Source: Bryum argenteum
Taxonomy: Eukaryota > Streptophyta > Bryopsida > Bryales > Bryaceae
Length of the DNA: 64,000 nt
Assembly (NCBI GenBank): GCA_037043015.1
Contig: CM073325.1
Coordinates: 21,989,001 to 22,053,000 of the forward strand
Direction of reading: 5' to 3'
Shown: positions 1 to 10,994 of the stretch, in pieces
Layout of the letters: every line of letters begins with the position of its first letter
Numbering within the stretch: the stretch's first letter is position 1
Notes under the pieces: model-generated
What the model was told of the DNA's origin: nothing
What the model saw: the letters and a program-made list of their open reading frames with translations, nothing else
Database searches by the model: none
Translations under genes and position numbers: made by a program

Positions 1-164
1 CGATCATACTGAAATGAAGTAAGTTGGAAGAAGGCATAGAATTCTGATAATCAAACACGTTGATTTACAGGATTCAGTGCACCGGGGGATCCGTAGATGC
101 GTTGTCCGTACAACTCATGTAGAAATTTTCTGTGATTGATTGCAAGGAATACAATGTGATTGAT

Positions 165-760
165 GCCAAGCAGATGGGGCGATCGCCCGATGCTGCTAAG
201 CAGATGGGGCGATCGCCCCATGTCGCTGAAGATGGGGGCGTCGCCCGATCGTCTTGGCTGAGCGAGATGGGGCCATCGCCGTCTGCTGAGCGAGATGGGG
301 CGGCGATCGCCCGTCTTGCTAAGCGAGATGGGGCGATCGCCCCATGCTGTTGAGTAGATGGGCGATCGCCCCATGCTGCTAAGCAGATGGGGCGATCGCC
401 CCATGCTCCTAACCCGTTGGTAGCATGAGGCTCTAACCTGATGCTGGTAAGTGGATGGGGCGATCGCCCGATGCTGGTCAGTAGATGGAGCGATCGCTCG
501 ATGATGCTTAGTTCTAACGAGGACTAAGAACTTAGTTCCAAAATGGCGTATCTCAATATTCATTTCGTTAGATTATGCTTGTAGTTAAGTAGGAAGACTT
601 AATAATCGTTGTGTATTATACGCACAGCCCTTCGAATCATAGAAGTGGTGATCAGATGGGGCGATCGCCCGATGTGTCCTTGTTGATGGGGGCCCACACG
701 ATGCTGATATGCCAATGGGGCGATCGCCCGATATGTCCTATTGGATGGGGCGATCCCCCC
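165..760. repeat. 30-bp tandem array of a GCGATCGC palindrome, then scattered copies
   Basis: Units of about 30 bp are built on GGGGCGATCGCCCC followed by atgctgctaag. The 8-bp core GCGATCGC lies at 179, 209, 303, 333, 362, 392, 460, 490, 661 and 720. Spacing is 29-30 bp inside the array, and two degenerate units fill 231-290. The repeats sit directly upstream of the first exon of the ParB-domain gene, and the same motif recurs in introns and spacers as far as about 9.3 kb. Short open frames on both strands here are artefacts of the repeat. Confidence 0.9.
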
Positions 761-843
761 ATCATAAGTGTTAGTTGCAGTCAGTTTGTTAGAGTATATC
801 AGAATGTCCACTGTGAGAAACTGACAGCAAGTTGATTCCTGCA

Positions 844-3517
844 GTCATCCAAATTATACAGAGGCACCTGCGGAACTTCAGCCAAAACGCCTATCCCGAT
901 ATGTCAATACCTGGCTGCGTGAAGAATTCTACGAGTTGGATGACGGAACCGCTGTCGGAATGACTTTCACAGCTGATCCTAAACTAGAAGCCTGGGGGTT
1001 GATTTGGCAAAAGAAACCAGACGAGCGAGCCCGTATCGTCCCGGTATTAGTGGCAGGAGGGGGGAAGTTTAAGAGTACAGCAGTAGGTGTCCAAGTTCTT
1101 GGAATGAAGGTGCCACGAAATAATGGGCTGCAGGTTGTACTAATAATTGAAGAGCTGCCACTCGGGAAGGAGAAGAATAACCGACGATATGGGTGAGTGT
1201 TGACGCTGGGAAGTTAGACTCGGCGTTATCAAGATCTCACATCGAGAGGGGGTTTGAAAATACGACGACCCACACTTACGGTGGAGGATATTGAGAAGTC
1301 GTGGGAGCTTCTCATCGATGCCCTAGACGAATCTCTTTGTTGGGGAGGACCCGCCGGCAAATCCGGCATCCGCGAGCAAGAAGCGGAAGTCACCGATAAA
1401 GCCGAAACGTCCAAAAAAGGGTACAACGGACAAAGTAGAAAGCGGCAAAAAACTATCACTCGCAGATGCAGTGAATTTCTCGGCCGAAGATAGTAAGCGG
1501 TTAACTCCTGAGTTGAGGGAAGAAATCAGAAAGTTATACGATACCGAGTTCTCCCCTCTGTATATTCATCATTCAGACGATACTGTCGGGATGGAATCAT
1601 GGAAGGGTGCAGACGGCAAGGAGCTCCATGTGCACTACGACCACCTTCACCGCGCTCCTCCCGGGAAGATTGTGTACCGAGGCCTGGTTCAAGACAGGGT
1701 TGATCGCATTGCGATGGCGGTAGAAATCGTGCCAGACATGAGCATGGTTAGAGCTCAGGTGATCGTTTTGCCACTTAAGGGATTCCTGAACAACAAGCCG
1801 ATATACTTCACAACGAAGCCCGAGAAGAAGGACATTCAAGCTGCTACTCACTACTATATCATTGGTGGCCAGCACACAGTAGCAGCTCACCAGAAGGTTC
1901 TCGCGAATAAGGAGCGACTTTCTGACTATAAGAGAGGATTGCTGGAAAAGTTTAGCATCATCCCAGTCTGGTGCCCTGAGAGTCAGTTCCAGAAGCTACT
2001 TTACCTCTCCCGTGTTTTAAATCAAGATGTTGCGGGCGAGCGAACGGAACAAACGTTTCTGCAACAGCTCGCGAACGCTCGAGTAGCGTGGAACGATATG
2101 GGAAAGCCGATGCCTGCTTTATGTGGACGCGTGCATTCCTCTCAATTTAAGGTGAGATGACCTTATTATGTTCATATTCGAAGGGTAGAGATCGAGCTTG
2201 ATTTTCATATAGACCATCGGGCGATCGCCCGATGTACAAATTGATTAGAGGATTCAAAATGGTATCCGAGAATATTTATTTGACTTTGATGAACTCATCG
2301 GGCGATCGCCCCATGTGATTTCCGAGTACTGTGTGTGTAGGGTATTGCATGGGGCGACCCACCCATGCCAAAACAGGCTTGCTCACAACGATTTGTTTCT
2401 TCCGTGCGCAGAATGAGTTTCTTCCAAAGGTGAAGCTGATATTCGCAGGAAAAACAGTGAAATCCAAGAATGCAGGTGACGGTAGGCTTCCGTTGCTTTA
2501 CCTCGAGAACGATCATTTCGACAAGTGGGTTTCGATTGAGAACGAGTGGTTAGCGGGGAAGACTTCCCGACCAATGGGGAAAGGTAGTACCTCCGCATGA
2601 GCAAGGGTTTAGCGGCGGGGAAGAATTTTGTTGAAAACGACTTAAAGATTCTGCACAATATGCGGAATGAGGATGTCGCGGTTGTTGCCACTTATATCCA
2701 GGAGAAGAAAATCTGCGTCAAGAGTACACACTCGAAAAGCGTACCTCCAACTTTGATGTCGATGGTGGATTTTTGTAACCAGGAGAAGAGGATCCGAGTC
2801 ATGAAGGACGAGCTTATGAATCTCTTTAAGGATAAGCCGCTTCCTAGCAAGAAGGCAGAATACGTTCCTTATACAGCGCTTGAATGGGATGATCTCGCTA
2901 GGGAACGGGGTTATACTCGCGACACTATGATGGCACTACTTTCGCGAATTCAGAAACTCCCGGAGGGTGAGCTCTACTTTAATCGCCGACTCGACAACTT
3001 AGTGAAGAATCCCAAGGAAGGCGACCTCCCCGAACATATCAAGAGCGTCTACGAGTCCTATGGCGAGGGGGCAACTGACCGACTCGAACTCGAAGTCGAT
3101 GATTCGTTTTCCAAGAAGTACAAATGCGCCACATTTGACTGGTTTAAAGGGAACCTCAGTGCCACGATGAAAGAGAATGGCGAGGTTCTTGACTGGATAA
3201 TGGACAACAACGAGGAAGTAAAATTCCTCTTCCTCTGTTTCTGCTTCACAACTGCAGAGAATGGAAAGTCGAAGCCAAGATTGCTTGAAGACAGAAGACT
3301 TTCAGGCATTTTCGACGCATGCGAGGTGAAGGAAAACGCAAAAATCGATATTCAGTCACCTGCAATCATTATTACGGACGTGCACGGAATGTCACAAATT
3401 GCTAAGGAGATAGAGGTGCGGATGAGAAGATCGAGCTCATCACCATGGGATTATCATGTGGTTCACTACCTTCCACAACCTGATGATGAATTTCCTCCAT
3501 GTGACATCGGTTCCCAG
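844..3517 (+). CDS. ParB-like domain protein, split gene (gene A), probably decayed
   Basis: Three coding blocks are bounded by plausible splice sites: 844-1192 (acceptor gcag, donor gtgagt), about 1250-2151 (donor gtgaga) and 2412-3517. The middle block has a Lys/Arg-rich stretch and then a ParB/Srx-type domain, whose hallmark YIIGGQHTVAAH (near 1853-1888) fits the GxHRxxA box of ParB N-terminal domains. The last block is helical and ends with RRLSGIFDAC and AIIITDVHGMS. That resembles, weakly, the segment around methyltransferase motif IV in the E1 gene (GRRLYFEGIL, then DLMLADYPDG), but with TDVHG in place of DPPY. A catalytically dead methyltransferase relative is therefore possible. Frame changes of one base appear near 1345 and 2590, so this is a pseudogene or contains unseen introns. 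The intron at 2152-2411 holds copies of the GATC palindrome. A further exon-like stretch lies at 3690-3780. Confidence 0.55.
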
Positions 3518-3850
3518 GTTCTCGTATATATCGTTTTCATCTTTGGAAGAACCACTCGTGGAAGACGTTCAGACTTTGATTTCTACTTCGAGCGGGAGAG
3601 GGGATCTCGGGAGAGGCTGTCGGCCCTCTACTCAGCAGTTCAGTTTGCCGATGACACCGTCGACCGCGAATGGCGAATTCAAGGAACTGCATCTTTGAAT
3701 TTGAGACCGCCTTGGCAATGTTGACTCCTTTCTTAGGCAGGATATACTTCTTGTCAATCGCACGGAGGACCAAATTTTACTAACGCCGGACTGGTAAGTT
3801 ATCAAGTTCTTGATGGCGTGAGTGTCTCCGTGATGTAAACCTGGTAGTTT

Positions 3851-4050
3851 ATCGGGGATCGCCCCATCCGTTCGGAGGATTTCACTAACTCTATTTTGTC
3901 TCTCTACCGTCATCCACATCGGGGATCGCCCCATCTCGTGTAGTGAATTTCACTAACCTTCTTCTATCACTCTACCCGTCGTGCGCATCGGGGATCGCCC
4001 CATCCTTGTAGAGGATTTCACTAATCTTCTTATGTCACGCTCTCTGTCAT
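3851..4050. repeat. Three tandem units of about 68 bp carrying the GATC palindrome
   Basis: ATCGGGGATCGCCCCATC recurs at 3851, 3918 and 3987. Each copy is followed by related sequence (gaggatttcactaa...) and a pyrimidine-rich tail, giving a period of 67-69 bp. The block lies between coding remnants, so it is probably intronic or intergenic. Confidence 0.8.
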
Positions 4051-4059
4051 GCGCAGAGG

Positions 4060-4490
4060 AACAACGCCACGGTCTTGGAATTCGTTGAGAACGATTCTAA
4101 GCTGGACGATGCCAAAAGTCGAACCGAACGAATGTGGGCTGTCATCACCAAAGATGTCAATTTCGAGAATCCTGCGCCGTCATCTCTTCTTTCGACAAAT
4201 CATCGTGCGCTTCTTCGTCGTTCAACGGACCCTTCCACAACTTCGATGCATAACACTAGATCGCCTTCCCGCCGCAACATCGATGTCGATCTTGTAAGCC
4301 CCAACCTTTGGCGATAGCATTGACGGGGCTGACGATAGCATACGCAACGCCGCTATGGACGTTGATTCTGCATCCCTCGCACCCCATGCACAGTCCAGTG
4401 CGGGAACAACTACATCTGCGGCCAGGGCACTGTTTCAACTAGGCAATGACGAAGCTCGAACTCATGCTGCCGAGGATTCGAGCCTGGTAT
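4060..4490 (+). other. Degenerate coding stretch downstream of gene A
   Basis: Two neighbouring frames each read as ordinary hydrophilic protein: about 4063-4314 (contains ENDSKLDDAKSRTERMW) and about 4318-4488 (Ser/Ala-rich, ends before taa). They look like one or two decayed exons of gene A or of the next gene. I recognise no domain. A further 74-codon block opens at 4588 after a splice-acceptor-like ccatgcag and closes at 4809. Confidence 0.3.
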
Positions 4491-4809
4491 GATAAACATT
4501 TCTAAGCTTTTTGTAAAGAGATATATGGCACTCTATCAATTCATCCTTAATTAACTTTTGCCGACTCTACTTGTTCTGTGACCCATGCAGGAAGTACTGT
4601 TCCATGCTAATATGTATGTCGGGAAACTTTCTATGTCTAACGCTGATCTCACTGATGAAAATTCGTGGGCTCAGTTGCCTGGATCAGGCTATAGGGATTC
4701 TATCTCTATAGCTAGAAAGTATGCGGAGCGAGTTCATACAAGGCACCTGCCGTTGCGTACTCTTGCATATGATGACATGCAACAAGTGCATCCATCCGTG
4801 ACATGGTAG

Positions 4810-5940
4810 CTAACCCCACTACATCGACCTTAATACGGGTGACTCGAGTTGAACAAATGACGGAATTCTTCACCTCGTAAGTCCGACACCGACGAACCCC
4901 AAAGAGCCGAGAATCCCATCGATCGTTCTACTCGCCGCGATCGGAAGCTATCCCCGGCATCGGTTCTAACCAAGTTGTATCATCAAGGCACAGGATGCTT
5001 CACGATCGCAAGAAGATGCGATGGCGCAGTCACCCCTTAACGAAGCTAATGCGGACGTTGAGGCGTCCATTCAAGAGAATTCATTGGATGGATCGAGTTC
5101 CATACAAAGACTAGCTTTAATTGGGCTATCGGGCGATCGCCCCATCATTGATCTTTGCAAATGCGGGTGCCGGCGAAGTAGAACCTCGGACTCATGCATG
5201 GTGGACTCCATGATCGATCTCGAGAGAATGAGTCCAGCTCGCGATCGTGCAAGTGAGCATCCCGACGGAGTTCGTTCTCGTGACATTCCTTTAGCGGGCG
5301 TCAGATAGTACCTAGGGACAAGGCCGTTTCGCGGAAGTTGAAGATACCGCAATGGAGGAGTCATCTGCGGGAGTTGAGGCGGTGGAGCGTTCAACGGAGA
5401 TTGTTTTCGACGCCTTGGCTATTCGTGAAGAACCTCGCGGGAAAGCTTTGTTAGTAACGCAGAGTTAGAGCCTTCAAATAAGCGGAAGGCGAATGTCGGG
5501 GACTTGTTGACGGTGAGGGGCGGGAGGAGGAAGGAGGGAGGACGAAGGTGAAAAATATTCCGGTATCAAAAGCCTCGCGACACAACGAAAAGTCCATTAA
5601 GTCCCGACATGACACTTTACCACTAATTTCTCGAGGTATTTGAGCAAGTCCTTGCAATTTCTTGCACATGGTGTTTAACTTTATGCCTACTCTCAATTCC
5701 AAGTTTCAATGTTAATTTGGTATTGATAATTATTGGTTCCCGGGGAGCACTTAGTCGATGTAAACACCTTATCGGGCGGTCGCCCGATCTCGTGTGTCCG
5801 CACAAGTGCGGTTAGTCCTGTGGAACAGGTGGTACAGTGTAATGATCCCAAGGGTACGTAGTTAATTTCCTCATCGTTCTTGCTCATGGTTTCAGCTTCT
5901 TCCTTTACCATACTGATTAATCTGCCGATTCCAATATTGA
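4810..5940. other. Spacer without a convincing gene
   Basis: Only short open frames are present. Two GATC palindromes occur (about 5128 and 5772). The stretch 5021-5290 could be a low-complexity exon, but no domain or splice structure supports it. The sequence just before 5951 ends in a good acceptor (tttcctgcag) for the phosphatase-like exon. Confidence 0.3.
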
Positions 5941-5950
5941 TTTCCTGCAG

Positions 5951-6600
5951 AGAGACTCCCGAAAGGAGTTATCGGGCCGAGCCTCCCAAAAGAAAAAACA
6001 AAGGTACCGCCACCACGATACATTGTAGTGTTTGACTTGAATGGGGTCCTCTGTTATAGAAGCCCTTTCGAACAGGGTAAGCAGAGGATTGTTTATCCTC
6101 GACCTGGTTGTGCGGAGTTGTTGAATTTTGTAAGAAGCCGGGCTCAAATTGTGATATGGAGTTCCGCTACCTCGAAGAATGTCGCCAATATGGTGAATGT
6201 GGTCACGAAGGGTTGCTCCTTCAACGCACAGGAGCTGCTTCAGCTTTCTCAAGCTGATTGTTCGTTCGCTGAAAACGTGCTCGATAATAACAAGACGTTG
6301 TATCTCAAGGATCTAACCGTTGTGCAGCGGCGTTTGTCTTTAAATACTCCTGATCGTATTGTATTAGTGGATGATTCTCCGTTGAAGTCTTCGCTCAACG
6401 CCAATCATACCATGATCCACCCACCATCTTGGCATGGTGATCAAGCCGATATCTTCTTAGACTCCGTTTACGGCCTTGGCTACAAGGCCTTTTTGACTCA
6501 GTCTATCTGTTCAAGATTATGTCACCAAACAATCCGCTTCCGGTGGCGGAGATGCCATCGACAAGAATGTTCAAGTGAGGATTTTGGAGTCATGACGTAG
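5951..6600 (+). CDS. FCP1/NIF-type phosphatase-like domain (HAD superfamily)
   Basis: After the acceptor at 5941-5950 an open frame of about 216 codons runs to a tag stop. It contains YIVVFDLNGVL near 6019-6051, PRPGC, IVIWSSATSKNV and RIVLVDDSPLKS, followed by a WHGDQADIFLD tail. These are the ordered signatures of the FCP1 homology domain, which in FCP1 and SCP proteins removes phosphate from the RNA polymerase II tail. The usual catalytic DxDxT reads DLNGV, so the second, acid/base aspartate is asparagine. That change predicts weak or no phosphatase activity, although similar DLNG forms occur, as I recall, in plant FCP1-like families. The first exon is not identified. A second, partial copy follows at 8119. 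It could be the last exon of a longer gene beginning with gene A. Confidence 0.6.
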
Positions 6601-6709
6601 GTAGTGCGATGGAGTGATTAAAGTCTCCGGCCTCTTATCTTGTTTTTACATTTTATGTTTTAGAATGTGTTTTTCGTATTTTGACCAATGAACTTAGAAT
6701 ACTGAACTA

Positions 6710-7720
6710 CAGCGGCCATCGGGCGATCCCCCGATATGATCACTGCTCTCTCTCGTGGACCAGTACTTGTATAAGTTGTTGTAATTGTTAATTAGTATGT
6801 TTCTTATCATTACACTTCGTAGGTTGACCATACCATAACATTAATTTTCATCCACTGCCTAGTGCGAAGGTTTTAGTAAATGAATGAATACTTTTGTAGT
6901 TTTGTGATTCAATACTAGCCTCTGATTCATTAAACGTTTGATCAGTAGTTAGAATGGACATGGACATGGGGCGATCCCCCGATAGGGCGATCCTCCGATA
7001 GGTATGGCTATTGGTCGTTCATCCTGATTTCTCCTTGGACTTGGCTATCAACTGCGTGTGATACTTAATAAGTATGTTTCTTCTAATTACACTTCTTAGG
7101 TTGACGACCGTTCCATAACATTAATTTTTGTCCACAGCCTAGTACATACGTATTAGTAAATGAATGGATTCTTTTCTAATTTTCAGATACGTTACTTGCC
7201 TTTGACTCATTAAACTTTTCAACAGTAGTTAGAATGGACATGGACGTCGATGGGGCGATCCCCCGATTGGTATGGCTATTGGTCGTTCAGCCTGATTCCT
7301 CCTTCGACTTCGCTATCAACTGCCTGTCATACTTAATAATTATGTTTCTTCTAATTACACTCGTGAGGTTGATGACAATACTATAACATTAATTTTTGTC
7401 CAAAGACTACTGCAAACGTATTAGTAAATGAAAGGATCCTTTTCTAATGTTGACATTTTTACTTGCCTTTTATTCATTATGCTCTTCAACAGTAGTTAGA
7501 TTGGACATGGACGTCGATAGGGCGATCCCCCGATAGGTATGGCTATTGGTCATTCAGCCGATTCTAACTCGGACTTCGCTATCAAGTTCGTGTGACATTT
7601 TATAAGTATGTTTCTTTTAATTTCTCTTGCTAGGTTGTCGACCATACCATAACATTGATTATCATTCATTGCTTAATTGAAAAGGTATTAGTATTTGGTT
7701 CTGATGAGTGGAAGGGGATT
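6710..7720. repeat. Tandem array of ~270-bp units
   Basis: Units contain ggacatggac, a GATC palindrome ending cccccgat, ggtatggctattggtcgttca, tgtttcttctaattacact, aggttgacgaccataccataacatt and aaatgaatgga...ttttctaatttt. The ggacatgg landmark falls at about 6956, 7236 and 7504 (spacing 280 and 268), with partial units on both sides. The array separates the two FCP1-like copies and may be an intron or a duplicated spacer. Confidence 0.8.
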
Positions 7721-8118
7721 TTCATGAATTACTTTTATGTTGACGCTTCACATATCACCAAAGACAACTATTCTTTTTTTTTATTATCGAAGTTAAGAAA
7801 TAAGTTGCTATGAACTATTTTTCGTCACAGCGGATCGGGCGATCTCCGATATGCTATTGTAACTCTTTACCATGAGTTGGATATCACGTTAACGCTTGTA
7901 TCGGCTATTGCGAACGTGATTGTGTTTTTTTCGTCAACGGTGTACTTTGCTTTGAGGATTACATGGGCATCAACCTGCGGAGTTTGACGCAACGAGAATC
8001 CGTCGGCGACCCGGATTGCATGGTTTTCTCCGAATCTCATGAAGCATTTTTATGTTGGCATTTGGTCATCGATGCCTGTTGGTCGACTTCGACATGTTAT
8101 TGAATTTTTTTTGCGCAG

Positions 8119-8486
8119 AAATTTCCTCATGACTATTATTTGTTTATGGACGAAATAAATGCCATAATCCGATCGGTACCCCTCTATCGCGAGAAGTTCA
8201 TGAAGCGGCTAATGAAAGGTTCCAGGACTTGGAAAGTTTGTCGTCCGGATCGTATATTGATGGTGGATGATCGCCAATGGAGGAATAGGCGGAATGGTGA
8301 TTCATGCCGCTATTTTCCAAGGTCCTGGTTTGGGGAGCTCGAGTTTCCAAATTCTCGGAACGTCATTCCAAATATTTCTACAAAGCGTTGCTTCCCTTTA
8401 TTATGCCTCTTCGTTCTTATGATAGTGTTAGTCAATTCCTCTTGAACTCTGAGATGGATGGAAAATTCCGTCGCCGACTCTTGTGA
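8119..8486 (+). pseudogene. Partial second copy of the FCP1-like domain
   Basis: After an acceptor-like ttgcgcag, a frame reads KFPHDYYLFMDEINAII and then RPDRILMVDD, which parallels TPDRIVLVDD of the first copy. The expected NGxxI...F segment that follows is found only in another frame (MVIHAAIFQGPGLG). The N-terminal half, with the catalytic aspartate, is missing. I read this as a decayed tandem duplicate of the C-terminal half of the 5951-6600 domain. Confidence 0.4.
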
Positions 8487-8639
8487 GAGGCTATGCCGCA
8501 CTTGAGTTCTTTTGTATAGGTGTACTTGACTCTCATGGCAGTCATTCTAACAATATGTAGCTTTTGACGGCTTCACGTGGGGGATCCTTTGTATAATTTA
8601 TTGCTTGAAATTCGGGAAGAAATAGAGATTCTTACTTCA

Positions 8640-9030
8640 GTACCTTTTGCTCAATACCTTAACCTAGATTCGTTACTTGCCTTTGATATCTTTAACTCTA
8701 CAACTTCTATTACAATGGACACGGACGGCGATGGGGCGATCCCCCGATTGTATGGCTATCGCCCATTCTGAGTTTTTCTTGGAATTTGCTATGAAGTTCG
8801 TGTGACATTTTATTAGTTCGTGTCTGCTAATTACACTTCTTAGGTTGTTCACCATACCATCACAGTAATATTCATCCACTGTTGGTCCAAAGGTTTCAGA
8901 AAATGGAAGGTTACTTTTCTAATTTTCAAAACGTTACTTGCCTTTGAATCTTTTATCTTTAGAACTTGATTAGAATGGACACGGGCGCGATGGGGCGATC
9001 CCCGATTCTATGGTCGACCCCGATTCATGT
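8640..9030. repeat. Further degenerate ~265-bp units
   Basis: Two more copies of the unit seen at 6710-7720, with landmarks ggacacgg at about 8715 and 8976, each with its GATC palindrome. They lie downstream of the second FCP1-like fragment, so the array and the gene fragment appear to have been duplicated together. Confidence 0.7.
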
Positions 9031-9039
9031 GGCCACCGA

Positions 9040-9430
9040 TCTTCCCTTCGAATGTTGTCAAGCTTTATTTTTGTTCAATACTTAGTACAACCTGATTAGA
9101 TTTTGTGGAAACATATTTGTTCTTATTAATCTTAAGACGAAACCGCTAAGATAATAGTTTAAGGCCACTCTGTGTCACATTGGTATCATTCCTATGTACC
9201 TCCACTATTTCTTTTCCTCCACTATTTCTTTTCCTCCACTATTTCTTGGTATGGATTGTATTTTCAGTTTGATCTCGTGAATTTTCATGTCATTAGTCCT
9301 ATTTATTGGAAGAAATCGGGAGATCGCCCCATCCCACTTACCATGTTTCAGTCCAGAATTGACGCCAAAGTCCATATTTAGTTAAATCGCATTGAAAGCA
9401 CTGAAAATGCATACTTAAGAATCATTATTT
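9040..9430. other. AT-rich spacer with a short pyrimidine repeat
   Basis: No gene is seen. A threefold 18-bp repeat tccactatttcttttcc lies at about 9200-9250. The last GATC palindrome variant of region A is near 9316. Confidence 0.5.
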
Positions 9431-9740
9431 TAGATCATGGAAAGCGGAAGAGTTTTAAAGCAAAGAGACAGTACCTTCAGTGTCCTAGAGGTTAGCTCTA
9501 TGATCTGCACACTATTGTCAACTAGGTAACCTCGCATTTGAAGCATGATCTGCTTCACAAGATGATCTGGGGCCTCCTTACTAACACCATACTCCTGCCG
9601 CATGAGACCACACCATCAAGTAGCGGCTGGCACTGCTTTCGTCCCACGGGCAATGTGCTCAAACGCAAACGACAAGAGCGCATCACCAGCAAGCACGGCT
9701 ATGCCCTCGTTGTGCACCTGGTCACCCACCGCATGTGAGC
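9430..9740 (-). pseudogene. Geranylgeranyl diphosphate synthase fragment
   Basis: On the minus strand 9737-9615 reads VHNEGIAVLAGDALLSFAF and continues EHIARGTKAVP. The VLAGDALLxFAFEHxA segment is a hallmark of plant and bacterial GGPP synthases, which make the C20 precursor of carotenoids and chlorophyll side chains. The reading then meets an in-frame TGA at 9615 and continues open (RQEYGVSKEAPDHLVKQIM) towards 9430. Both aspartate-rich motifs are missing. This is most likely a host gene fragment carried or broken by mobile DNA. The minus-strand frame at 9972-10301 is on the same side upstream but shows no prenyltransferase signature. Confidence 0.45.
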
Positions 9741-9971
9741 GAGCAATTCCAGTCTATCAACATCCCAATCGCTATTTCGGAAAAGAAAAGAAAGAATTAT
9801 GCGAGCGCGTATTGGGAAAGTACTTACAGTGAAGAATCTGGCGTGTTACCTTGTGGAGGGTGGGTCGGCGAGATCACGAAACAGTGGAGATCCAACAGAA
9901 ACTTAAGATCCGGACAAGAATAAGTTTGTATTACCAAAATATAAGTTTGAAAGAGGAGAGAGGATAACATG

Positions 9972-10301
9972 TTAAGGAGAGGGTGATGGATACTCAAACA
10001 TACCATGAATCAAGAGATGAAATAAACACCACATAGCATCCTCGCTCCCTTCCATCCGGTCTTCCTCTGCTCTTGCTAAATTGCTTGATGGTTTGCTAAA
10101 CGAGTGCTTCAAAAGAGCGATGATAGATTTCTCCCTAGTAACTTCCGGAAGAAGTTCAACATCAAGCCCTTTTGTAGCAAAGACCGAGGCAATTCGGAGG
10201 ACGAAAGAGTCACGAAGGGATCCTCGTGGAAAACGAGATCGAAGAGGTGTAAGGCTCAACACTTGGAACCGCTTGAACCGGGGAGCGATCGGTTGCGCCA
10301 A
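9972..10301 (-). CDS. Unrecognised minus-strand open frame
   Basis: An ATG-initiated frame of 109 codons (MAQPIAPRFKRF...), arginine-rich at the start and then helical (LLPEVTREKSIIALLKH). I recognise no domain. Its position upstream of the GGPP synthase fragment on the same strand could make it an N-terminal exon of the same broken gene, but this is not shown. Plus-strand frames over the same stretch are equally long, so the coding call is weak. Confidence 0.2.
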   Translation of the reverse strand: MAQPIAPRFKRFQVLSLTPLRSRFPRGSLRDSFVLRIASVFATKGLDVELLPEVTREKSIIALLKHSFSKPSSNLARAEEDRMEGSEDAMWCLFHLLIHGMFEYPSPSP

Positions 10302-10309
10302 TCTCTCAA

Positions 10310-10990
10310 ATGACCTCTGCTATGAGTCTTCAGCTGCTGCGACTGAACGGAGGATAGAAACAAGGATTAATACATGCTCTTGAACTAGTCTTTCGTCACT
10401 ATTTTTTGCAATAAAGAGCCATTCAGAGGTGTTTAATAATTTTGCATCAGAGGACATTTGGGTGGAGTACATATTTGAACAGTAATTCCGAGATCACCAT
10501 CCAAGCCTCTGAGGAAGCAGAAGCATGAATCAAAAATTTGTGGAGGTCGATGCGACAACGTCCGTTTCCGGCACTTCATCCACCAGGCCGGCACTAAGAA
10601 TCGAGTGGAGGATAGAGGAGGCTCGGCGAAGGGCAAGCACTTACCGAAGGAGACAGGGGAAACCCTCGGCCGGAAACGCGCGCAGTGAGGGTGACGTCCG
10701 ATTTACGGGGATGTGTGTGAGAAAGAGAAAGGGGGCAAGATCAAGACAGATAGAGAGGAGCAGTGCTTGAAGGAGGAAGCTCAACGTGGCCGCCGAGAGA
10801 TTCCTTCGTTCGCGGCAACATGCACACCTGTGGTCGGGTGGCTTGGCTGGGCTAGGGCGGTTTCAGATCTAAGTTACTGTTCACATCCATTATTCGAGGA
10901 GCAAGTGGAGCCGAAGAGTCTGGAAGTACGAAGAGAGCGAGGCAAATAGAAATGAGTAGCATTTTTTTGGTTTTTGACTTTTGGACATAG
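10310..10990. other. GC-richer stretch without an assignable gene
   Basis: Short open frames occur on both strands (for example 10525-10770 plus and 10433-10636 minus), none with a domain I know. Composition is richer in GC and purines than the AT-rich stretch that follows at 11.1 kb. Confidence 0.3.
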
Positions 10991-10994
10991 TATA

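Larger units (their letters stand above)
1..9340. mobile_element. Possible mobile or repeat-rich unit (region A) marked by GATC palindromes
   Basis: The whole stretch shares one dispersed motif, variants of ATCGGGCGATCGCCCCAT, at about 170-760, 2217, 2297, 5128, 5772, 6718, 6965, 7250, 7518, 7834, 8730, 8993 and 9316. It carries a ParB-domain gene and an FCP1-like gene. The motif is absent from the rest of the window. By analogy with E1, which has its own GC-rich palindromic repeat and a ParB gene, this may be the inner part of another large element. I see no terminal repeats and no transposase, so the mobile-element label is an inference. The left edge lies outside the window. Confidence 0.3.

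Noticed and set aside
165-500. GCGATCGC resembles HIP1 of cyanobacteria, hinting at contamination or plastid origin
   Set aside because: The same stretch is continuous with intron-bearing eukaryotic genes and repeats. The cores sit in a 30-bp tandem array rather than spread through genes as in cyanobacteria.
165-500. Regular 30-bp repeats look like a CRISPR array
   Set aside because: The units abut one another with no unique spacers, and the setting is eukaryotic.
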